Of a stretch of 64,000 nt of DNA, positions 54,884 to 64,000 are shown piece by piece. Position 1 is the stretch's first letter; every line of letters starts with the position of its first letter. Below the pieces are notes generated by a model that saw nothing but the letters and a program-made list of their open reading frames with translations, had not been told where the DNA came from and searched no databases. The DNA is from Pagrus major (lineage: Eukaryota; Chordata; Actinopteri; Spariformes; Sparidae), in contig NC_133235.1 in assembly GCF_040436345.1 (NCBI RefSeq), positions 20,050,660 through 20,114,659 on the forward strand. The letters are read 5' to 3'. A program made the translations under genes and the position numbers.

Positions 54884-55330
54884 GTGCTTAAGCTCTGGTT
54901 AGGTTTAGGCACAAAATCATGTGGTTAGGCTTAGGAAAAGATTATGTTTATGCTTACAATACCTGTTTGGGTCACCACAAACGCAGCTGAAGCTATCCCA
55001 ACTGCCTGTAGCCACAAACACTGGAAATTGTGCCGAGGTCTCCTTCAAACTGTCCACTGGTTTCACATTTACAGATGTTGAAAATGGCAGTCACTAGCTT
55101 GGCAGCCTTATCCATCTCCAGATATGACAGCCAGGTCATAAGAATGTAATGTGAACGTGATATGACACGTGTTACAGAAACATCAATATGGTATGTAACC
55201 TATGGCACGTACAAATGTGAAGGCATTGGTGGTTTGCTGAAATGTTAACTGCCAACATTTTATCCTGGAGGCTAGGCTGATGAGTGAGTTTTAAAACTAT
55301 TTCAGTCAGGAGAGAACTCATTCTGAGTGA
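54884..55330 (+). repeat. Common teleost dispersed repeat
   Basis: The words GGTTAGGTTTAGGCACAAAA, GTTAGGCTTAGGAAAAGATT, AATACCTGTTTGGGTCACCA, CAAACGCAGCTGAAG and GAGGTCTCCTTCAAACTGTC are in the order of a repeat I recognise from many fish loci. The first part recurs in reverse orientation at about 10380-10490 inside the tmie-intron element. Confidence 0.6.
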
Positions 55331-57700
55331 AAAAATAATATTTTTTTATTTCCATGTGCACATCAGATGAGAAATATGAGTCATGACATCCATTGTAATT
55401 TAAGAGGGGAGGTGAAGCCATGAGTTATATAGCAACCCCACCCCCAACCCCTTTTTTAATTAGAAGTATGACTTGTGTTTTTAAGTGAGTATAAATATGG
55501 GATGAAAAATGAGGGCTTTACTTGTTATACTAAATATTTTTGGGATATGATGGAATCTTTTATAAAGTTTATTCCCTTGACGTTTTAACAAATGTTAATT
55601 GTATTATATCTATTTGTTTATTTGTACAAGAGTTGCTATTTTTTAGCAATTGAACCACAGAACACTAATGATGAAAACGAGTTTCCATTGTTTCGTGAGT
55701 GCAGTGCTAAAACAGTGTAATGCACACTCAAAACAAGTTGCTTTGCCCGTATGTGGGAGATGCAGAGCCCTGGCTGAGGGAAGTTGTTGGCATTCACCTC
55801 AAGGCTCTTCATCTCAGTCGCTTCAGTGGAGTCCAGCCTTAGTAAAACTGGCACGGGACGCACTCACCCCGGGGGTAGGATAGGCTCGGCTGAGAAACTG
55901 GGAGAAAAATGAACAAATGAGATGGGACTGCCACCACTCTCAGGCTGCCTATGGGATAGCCCCCCACAGCCTGGTAAGAGCAGCTTAATGATAGTAGTAG
56001 GAGAGATGAGAGAGAGGAGGAGTCCGAGCAGCAAGTTGCATGTTTTTGCTCTGGTGTCTTGTGTCACTCTTTTCTCTGAGGGTGGGGGCACATCCAAGTC
56101 ACATGGTGGAGCTTGATCTGTTACATAAACACAGACCTCCACAGCCCCCAGTCCGCTCACATCAACTTTGTTCAGTAAATACATGTGGTTAAAACTCTTG
56201 TGATGACATTGGTGGCGGCCAAGGAGAGTTGTCGAGATGTTCACTCCTCCATGTTGCATCATTTTAACACTCGGCTACGCTGCCAACCCTCACAGCTCCC
56301 AGTGGCCTCTTAAAGGTGAAACTGTCTGCGAATAAAAAAATCATTCAGGTAAAATGTTTTTATTTATAATAAACATTTAAAAGAAACAGTTCATACAGGA
56401 CATTTACCACAACAATTTCACTGATTGCCTTTTTAAAATAAATTTGACATGTTTATTTGACAGCTGTCACGTTGGATTTTTTTTGTCCGAATCTCACAGA
56501 TGTCACCACGTATGAAAAAAAAAGATCTATTTTACATTTAGCACCAAATATAACTTTAACCTAATGAATATTAAACACCATCATTTGGCTGTCGCATGAT
56601 GCCAGTCCTTGTGACAACAGCAATGTCAAACAGTGTCTTACAGGGGAATACTGTACCATTTGCCCCGCCCTGGGCAGTCCAATCAATATTTATCAACATG
56701 AACTGCAGTTTCCCAAAGCTAGAAGAGCCTGAATGACACAGGGACAACACATTCAAAACTAGGCTAGTCATTGGTTTGACTCTTTGCATTTGTGCACTTT
56801 TGTTTTGAGCAGTTCAATATATTTTAGTGCAGTTTCAGAAACCAGCTCATTTTACAAATGTACCGTGTTTCCCATCAGTCATATAAATGCTGCTCTACCA
56901 TGTGAAGAATAATGAAATTAACTGCCCAGGAATAAATATTATATTAATGATTATATATATGATGATTGTGAACTATTTTTCTATAATTTAACTACAAGGA
57001 ATTTTTGTTGTGACACAGTCTCAATTTACTACTGATGCCTTTATACGACCTACACACGCAAACAAGACCATCAGCCAGGAGATTGGCTATTGGCTATCTT
57101 TATAATTGCATGGTATCGAGGAGTCCAAGCCAGAGGAAAGAAGCTGCTCTGTAGTCTGATGGTACTTTTGCCAGTTTAGGCTTACACTGTGCATCCTGCA
57201 GACAGCCCTAATTTCAAAAGAAAAATAGTGTTAAAAATATGCTGCATTTTTCTTTCACACATTTCCAAAACAACAACAAGGGCCACACAATCAACCAAAA
57301 AAAATTAAAGTTCTTTGTATCTGCTTTAAAATAGAGACAAGGATAGATTGGAATAAATTAGGTTTGTTTCTTTTGTACAGACAGTTCAAGATAAAACCAT
57401 GGGTTACTGTACATGTTATTTTTAACTACTGTAACTTAGAAAGATCTGTAAAATACAAAAATGTGTCAAATCTTTTTTTACATTTATAACCAAATACAAC
57501 TTGAACTTAAAGATGATTAAAAATACCATGTATGAAATTAAAAAGTAAAAAATGAAATATGAAATGAAAGATCGAGCATTCAATTAAAGCACAGTGAAAC
57601 CTCAGTGAGTGTTAATTAAATCCCCACCATGAGCAGCAAGTTCTACTAACTGTCTAGGAAAATAACTCTGACTGTATAATTGACTTTTGGTTGAATGTTC
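55331..57700. other. Intergenic with a GC-richer island
   Basis: From about 55640 to 56300 GC content rises and overlapping frames open on both strands; the longest is minus 56262-55864, 132 codons, starting MMQHGGVNIS. None resembles a known family. This could be a regulatory island or an unrecognised exon cluster. Confidence 0.3.
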
Positions 57701-59122
57701 ACTCATCAACCATCTCCACTGGACCATCTGTGTCTCTTGGATGACGGGAAGATTTTGGATCTAGAGGAATGCACTGCAACTTAAAAACACGTGCTCATCT
57801 GTCCCTTAGGGATAGCACATGTCCAAACCCCAAATGCTCTAGTCATTCCAGCAGCATCCCCTGTCTCCGTTTCCTCAGTGCTGCACCAGGGGTGCTCGCT
57901 ACGCCACATCTCCTCAGTCAGACGGAGAGGGGAGGCTTGAAGGCGAGGCCTCCGGAGGATGGGTCCTGCAGGCCCAGATGGCTTGGCTCTCAGAGCTCTC
58001 TGTAGACTGCAAACTACTCAGACAGAATCTGATCTAAAAGCAAAGACTCCTCATTTGCTTGTATTATTTTATTCTTGACACGTCTCGCTGCTATAGTCCT
58101 TGCTCTCTGACCAACTGAAGGCAGTCTCATATTCGTAACGATGTAGTCAGACTCAGGAAATAAAGAATTTTTCATCATCATTTACGGAACTAGGTTAAAA
58201 CTGTGATCTGATTGATGGGGGCCTTGCTGATGTTGTTGAACGTTATTCTTCGCTTTATAGCGGTATACAGGTCATAACTAAGGGTTATTGAGGGCCTTGT
58301 GAAAGTAACATTATAATAATATGGTCACTCTGACAAAGACCAGACACATTTCACTGATGCAAGCCAGACACCAACCCGTTTGTCTGTCCTCTATTAAAGG
58401 TAGCTGAGTTTAGATCCCTTTCCACACTTGACAGCAAAGTCTGGCACACAGAAGAAAGAAATGGGGACATTCCTTTCCGATTTTAATCTTGCATCCTCAT
58501 CTGTACTTTGTCCCGTCATTTCAAGGCTTAAAAGAAATGTAATGAGGTGTGTGTGTGTTTGAGAAAGAGACAGAGGCTTCTGCACACATACAGCCGTTCT
58601 TGCTCTAATGTGAAAAAATCTATCACGTGCCTTAAGTAACGTGTGCTACTGCGCTCCGCATGCCGGGGTGAAAGCTTGAAGAGTAAACATCAAGTCGGAA
58701 AGGACATGTAGCGGGAGTGCGGAGTGCGACCCATCCACTGCTCTGTTATCTGGCCATCTGCCTGGATGGAGGATCTAAATATTATGGCACTTGATATGAC
58801 TGAGCGTACCTGCTGGTTACATTCTAGCGGATCTGCACTGAGGCAAGGTGGCTTATGTCTCAGTGACACTTCTGTCCTCAAACTCCCTGTCTCACTCCTT
58901 TGTCTCACAGAGTTGTTTTTCCATAAGTGTCACCCACTGTAAACTGTTATGTAATCGACAGAAAATATAGAGGTTGCTACTCTGCATTTACCTCTGTTGA
59001 TGTGTGTGTGCATGAAATTTCACAGCGTTATGGGGACATTTATGCTAAGTGGGGACATTGTGGATGTTTGAGGGTTAAGGCTTGGTTTTAAGGTCAAGGG
59101 TAGATTTAAGTGTAGGAAAGGG

Positions 59123-59189
<67 letters not shown>

Positions 59190-62100
59190 TACAGAGAGGG
59201 AGAGATGAGGATGTTTTAAAGATCTTTTGCATTTTTGTAAACATGTGTGAAGTGTTCTACAACTTTATACATCACCCTTTCTCTCAAAATGAGCTACTAC
59301 TGATGCTGCATACATGGTTGGAGGGCATGAAGACAAGACGCTGAGATACATAGATGGATGGAGATGTAGAGAGAGAGGGAGGGATAGAGACAAAGTAAGA
59401 GAAACAGAGAGGGAGAGAGAGAGAGACCCTCTTCATCTGTGTTACAAATGTTGCACATGAGCGTTGGGGGGAGGTTGACTGCGTGTGCGATTAACACGCT
59501 CCCTCAGCTGGGTGTTCATTTCAGTCTGCAGTACGATATCCTCAAGTCTGAACCCTCGGATGAGGGTCACTTGCCAGAGGAGGATTTTTTTTCTGCCTCT
59601 CTGTTTTTTTATACTTCCTTCTTGGGCAGAAGGCTGGTGTAATAGAAACCAGACACAAGCTAGAATGTGAGGCATTCACAGCGGCGAGACCTCACTTCTT
59701 CACAGAGAGGGAAAAGAGGATAAATAGAAAGTCTTGTCTGATAAGTTCCATCATTGTTTCTGGTTTTTGCCACTCTGGAAGCTGTCAATAAGACAGAAAA
59801 GGCCAGGACGTTAGGATGGAAGTGGTATTCCATGGATCAGATATCTAGCAAGGGCTGAGGAGACCTTCGGGATGGGAAATGCATGTGCAACTTTTCCAGG
59901 TGGGTTGTTTCAGTTACTGACTTTGCCATAAAGAAACTACAGAAAATCATTATAGATGTACATTGTGAGGTCCTGTGTCTGAATTAACCCTGTTGAAAGA
60001 TAATTGACATTGCAATTGTCATTCAAATATGAATATTTTCCCACAAAGGCAAAGCAACTGAACCAGTTTGAAAAGAAACTTTTGTTAGATTTTTCTCCAA
60101 CAATATGATGCATGTTTAATCATGCATGTTTTAAAAACTTTAGACATTAATGTATTTCTGATGAAATACCTGGTCCAACAATTGAAAAAATGGCTTAACC
60201 AAACACTGTGATCTTAACTATGTAACAGCACAAAGCTATTTGGGACTTTTTCCCAAAAGATGATACTACGCAGTCAACTACTATATTAAACAAGTTTAAA
60301 TGTATACATGTGATAACTATTCTTGATTTAAGAGCTAAGAGCTGATTTAAGATACATTTATATCTTGACATGGAAATAAAGTTAAATGAATTGAACTACC
60401 TCTACTGAGGTCAACTAAATTAGTTACTGTAATTCATAGAATATCCCTTTACAATACACCTTTATTAAAATAAGTTTCTCTATTTTGTGGAATTTAAAAA
60501 CATGAGTGAATGCATTTATTATACTTTAATATTTTTGCAACTGCAATACCTCTGTAGCTAATATTATTAGATAAGCTGTATTTCTATAACATTTAAATCT
60601 TAAAAAGTATGGCATTTGTGTTTCCCTATTTTAAATGTTATATATGAAAAATATTTACTCCGTTGCTTTGTATGATATTTCAACAGACACGTATGAAGCA
60701 AAAACTCATGAAACCAAACATGATCTCAGGCTTTATTTAGTCTCAAGCAAAATGACGCATTTACATTGGTGCTCTTGATGTGAACGTGTCACTCTTTAGC
60801 TTCCGTAAAATCTAATCTTTATTTATTAATCAAACTAAGTCCCATGTAGATTAGAAATGTCTTTTCTGGGGAGACCTGGTTAAAATGGCGACAGCACTGA
60901 AAAATGAAAGCCAGAAAAGGCAGCAAATCCTTCACATAAGAGGCTGTAAAACACATCATCAGCAGGCGGATATCACACGTATAATAGTACAATATAAGGC
61001 GACATGAAATGTAAAAAAAAAAATAATATCATGATTATTTTAACGGATATTACGGTTGCTATATGATTCATGATTTTTGGGAATGATTTTTTTGAATCAC
61101 AATTTTTATTTCACTGAAATAAACTATTGAAATCATGATAACGTGGCATGTAAGAAACATATTTTCTTATATCTGGAGAAAAAGATTTGTAGGCCAGGGC
61201 ATCTCTGCAGCACTACAGTACTTTATTATGATGCTGTTTTGTCTCACATTTTACCTTGATTAAAACACCACTGCTTCTGCGAGTTGGATATTGGTCTTGA
61301 CCATATTGCAATTCTGATCATCTTTCGATGTATAGTACAATTAAAGGTTATGTAATGTTGCTATGATACACAACATATTCATTCAAACTTTGTTGTAAAT
61401 CCTCGGTGTAGTGGCCCTCCTGTCATGTCATCCTGGGGCAGACATGAGCATCCCCACCATAGGTGCCATCTGTCTCCATGTGGCTGTACCCCTCCCCAGC
61501 GTCAGCAGTGCTGGATCTGGAGGGGAGGCCTCGTGGCAGAGCAACAAGCCTCTCCTGTTCACTCAGATGGCAGGGGAGATGACACATCCCACGCCAGGGA
61601 ACACAGTGCCGCAGTCATGAGATCAACGTGAACTCGGCAGCTCAGGCCCATGAATGGAGGGACAGAAGCGTTACACTGTCTCCTCACTGCAGCTTCATTC
61701 ACCTCACAGAGTCAGCAGTGACTCTGACTGTGAGGAGAGGATGACACTGTGAGGTTTCATGTCATCTGTTTTGCTGGGTTTGTGTGTGTGTCCCTTGGCA
61801 CGAAGAAAAGCCGAGTACAGTATGTTTGTGAAGTGGCACTCTGAGTGGAGCACAGTCTTGAAGCAGAATAGGCTTTTCATAGTCAGAGCACTGTCGGTTT
61901 CATTTTGTGTTTTCAGTCTGTCACCCTCTTGTCAAGTCCTTGGATCAAAGCTTTAATCAAAGTGATTGTTGTTGCTGGTGGAACTGCACGTGGCTGAGGG
62001 AGTGTTTAATTCTCTTTTTTGTTTACAATCTTTGCTTTTTTGCCATTCCAACCCCTTTGCAAAGTATTTCAATCTGTTAGACTGTAATATTAGACATGTG

Positions 62101-62815
62101 TGTGGCTGTGTGTTTAGATAGGGTGGCTGAATGACATCACCCTGCTTACTGACATGAATCAACACGAGCCATTGTCTTGTGTTTGGCTGTGCAATTGATT
62201 GAAAGTGCTACAGTTCAAACGACTACAGTTGAGCTGAGAGACATTTGCGAAGTAAGATTTGATGCTAATTTAAACTGAGACAGCTGCAAACAAAAAAAAA
62301 CTGCGTCCTCACAAGGTTAGTCAAAGATCCAAGCTGGATTAGAGCTAAAATTGTTCATAGATTGATCAATTAGTTGATCGGCAACTATTATGATAATCCT
62401 TGGATCATTTAAGTCAAAAATGGCAAAAACGATCTAGTTCCATGTTCTTAATGTGATTATTTGCTGGTTTTACTACATTATTTGCTCTACTACAGTAAAT
62501 TAAATATCTTTTGTTTTTGCGGGAGTGGTGGTCAAGTAAAATAACATATTTAAAGATGCCACTTTGGGCTCTTGAACATTTACAGACGATAGTTGACAGA
62601 TTAAATGAAAATAATTAGTTGCAGGCTTCGTCTGGATTTGGTTAAACAACTTCAAAAAAACAGCACAGGCGTTTGATCTAAGAACGTACCATTACAACAT
62701 AGTACTACAAAGAAATATTCATTGGGATTCACAAAAACATTTGGTTCATCTGTGACTCATAGATTTTAATTGGTCCCTACTTGATCTTAATCAATTCTTT
62801 ATTCTCTCTTCACAG
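57701..62815. other. Connexin gene 5' flank / probable leader intron
   Basis: The connexin coding exon starts behind a splice acceptor at 62815, so at least one non-coding leader exon lies upstream, possibly in one of the GC-richer patches at 57780-58010, 58720-58900, 59460-59600 or 61400-61650. I cannot pick its donor with confidence. Other features are a GT microsatellite at 59127-59186 and a GA-rich tract at about 59370-59425. Confidence 0.35.
59127..59186. repeat. (GT)n microsatellite
   Basis: About 60 bases of uninterrupted TG dinucleotides. Cys-Val and Thr-His frames across it are artefacts. Confidence 0.97.
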
Positions 62816-62844
62816 ATTCTAGTTGAAAAGCTTGCTAGAGCAAC

Positions 62845-64000
62845 ATGAGCTGGAGCTTTCTCACTCGTCTCCTGGAAGAGATCCACCACCACTCCACCTT
62901 CGTGGGGAAAGTGTGGCTCACTGTGCTCATCATCTTCCGCATTGTGCTCACAGCGGTTGGAGGCGAGTCCATCTACTCAGACGAGCAGACCAAGTTCACC
63001 TGCAACACCAAGCAGCCGGGTTGTGACAACGTATGCTACGATGACTTTGCCCCTCTCTCGCATGTCCGCTTCTGGGTCTTCCAGATCATCATGATCTCCA
63101 CTCCGTCCATCATGTACATGGGTTACGCCATCCACAAGATAGCCCGAACTTCAGATGAGGAGCGCAGGAAGAACCACAGGATCCGGAGAAAGCCTCCTCC
63201 TCACTCCAGATGGAGAGAGAGCCATCATTTGGAGGACGTCTTAGAGGAGGATGAAGACGACGATGCTGAGCCAATGATCTATGAGGATACGCTGGAGGTG
63301 CAAGAGGCCAAACCTGAACCGGTGAGCAGCACTAACAAAGACCCACCAAAACACGACGGCCGCAGAAGAATAATGCAAGAAGGCCTGATGAGAATCTATG
63401 TTCTTCAGCTTATGTCTCGAGCTATTTTTGAGATCGCTTTCCTTGCAGGACAGTACCTCCTCTATGGTTTTCGAGTTAGTCCTTTGTATGTATGCAACAG
63501 GGTCCCCTGTCCACACAGAGTGGACTGTTTCATCTCCAGGCCCACAGAGAAAACAATCTTCCTCCTCATCATGTATGTGGTAAGCTGTCTTTGTCTCGTG
63601 CTAAACGTGTGTGAGATGCTTCACTTAGGAATTGGCACTTTTCGGGACACCCTTCGCATGAAGAGGAACCGGGGCCGACGGACATCCTATGGCTACCCGT
63701 TTTCACGCAACATCCCAGCCTCCCCTCCAGGATACAACCTTGTGATGAAGACAGAAAAACCTGGCAGGATCCCCAACAGCCTCATCACCCATGAGCAGAA
63801 CGTAGCCAACGTGGCCCAGGAGCAGCAGTGCACCAGCCCAGACGAGAACATCCCTTCTGATTTGGCAAGCCTACACCGGCACCTGCGGGTCGCCCAGGAA
63901 CAGCTCGATATGGCTTTTCAAACATATCAAACCAAAAACAACCCGCAAACATCCAGAACCAGTAGTCCTGTATCTGGGGGAACCATGGCAGAGCAAAATC
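62845..64000 (+). CDS. gjc1-like: Gamma-type connexin (gap junction protein, Cx45/Cx47-like), 3' end cut by the window
   Basis: From ATG 62845 a frame of 385 codons runs open to the window end; no stop is reached. It starts [13 protein letters not shown], the group-gamma signature. Four membrane segments lie at about residues 22-40, 76-96, 186-208 and 237-259. Extracellular loop 1 has cysteines 53, 60, 64 (C-x6-C-x3-C) and loop 2 has 217, 222, 228 (C-x4-C-x5-C), as needed for docking. The long acidic/basic cytoplasmic loop (about 97-183) contains KHDGRRRI. The C-tail keeps [22 protein letters not shown] and [15 protein letters not shown], closest to connexin 45 in memory, while [20 protein letters not shown] in loop 1 is closer to Cx47. 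About 10-25 residues are probably missing. The acceptor at 62815 shows the usual connexin plan of one coding exon behind a leader exon. Confidence 0.93.
   Translation, partial: MSWSFLTRLLEEIHHHSTFVGKVWLTVLIIFRIVLTAVGGESIYSDEQTKFTCNTKQPGCDNVCYDDFAPLSHVRFWVFQIIMISTPSIMYMGYAIHKIARTSDEERRKNHRIRRKPPPHSRWRESHHLEDVLEEDEDDDAEPMIYEDTLEVQEAKPEPVSSTNKDPPKHDGRRRIMQEGLMRIYVLQLMSRAIFEIAFLAGQYLLYGFRVSPLYVCNRVPCPHRVDCFISRPTEKTIFLLIMYVVSCLCLVLNVCEMLHLGIGTFRDTLRMKRNRGRRTSYGYPFSRNIPASPPGYNLVMKTEKPGRIPNSLITHEQNVANVAQEQQCTSPDENIPSDLASLHRHLRVAQEQLDMAFQTYQTKNNPQTSRTSSPVSGGTMAEQN

Noticed and set aside
59020-59344. Cys-Val and Thr-His frames
   Set aside because: They are translations of the GT microsatellite at 59127-59186.
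63241-63516. Minus-strand 91-codon frame
   Set aside because: It is the antisense shadow of the connexin coding exon.

Overview
The window is vertebrate genomic DNA, most likely from a ray-finned (teleost, probably percomorph) fish. Genes are split by GT-AG introns. Non-coding DNA is AT-rich and full of CA/TA/TAA microsatellites and of short inverted-repeat DNA elements of kinds common in percomorph genomes. Six protein-coding genes can be supported by splice-phase-consistent exons or by a long open frame.

Layout: (1) 1-2476, + strand: the last five coding exons of a parathyroid hormone receptor (pth1r), whose 5' part lies outside the window. (2) 6658-16774, - strand: complete tmie, a small membrane protein of the hair-cell mechanotransduction complex, with a lysine-rich last exon and a candidate alternative last exon. 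(3) 16.8-28.5 kb: a gene-poor stretch packed with small transposon copies. (4) 28557-33225, - strand: ccdc13, a coiled-coil centriolar-satellite/cilia gene with an RFX X-box at its promoter and a shortened C-terminus. (5) 36474-37830, - strand: higd1a, a two-pass mitochondrial inner-membrane protein. (6) 42871-44406, + strand: cyp8b1, an intronless sterol 12-alpha-hydroxylase of bile-acid synthesis. (7) 44.4-62.8 kb: a long non-coding stretch with a striking 661-bp inverted-repeat element at 50720-51380 and two unassigned open frames. (8) 62845-64000, + strand: a gamma-type connexin coding exon that runs off the window end.

The genes do not form an operon-like unit; they are unrelated in function. 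Their order, as recalled, combines human 3p21 (PTH1R, TMIE) with human 3p22 (CCDC13, HIGD1A, CYP8B1), so the block looks like conserved synteny. The gamma connexin next to a HIGD1 gene recalls human GJC1-HIGD1B on chromosome 17, which suggests an ancient duplicated block.

I found no undescribed multi-gene system. The best novelty candidates are the tmie alternative terminal exon, whose polypyrimidine tract is a microsatellite; the 661-bp palindromic element built of CTCGAGATAA-type motifs; and the reshaped 3' end of ccdc13 around a LINE-like remnant. Exon borders were derived by hand from splice signals, reading phase and remembered family sequences, with no alignment or database search.
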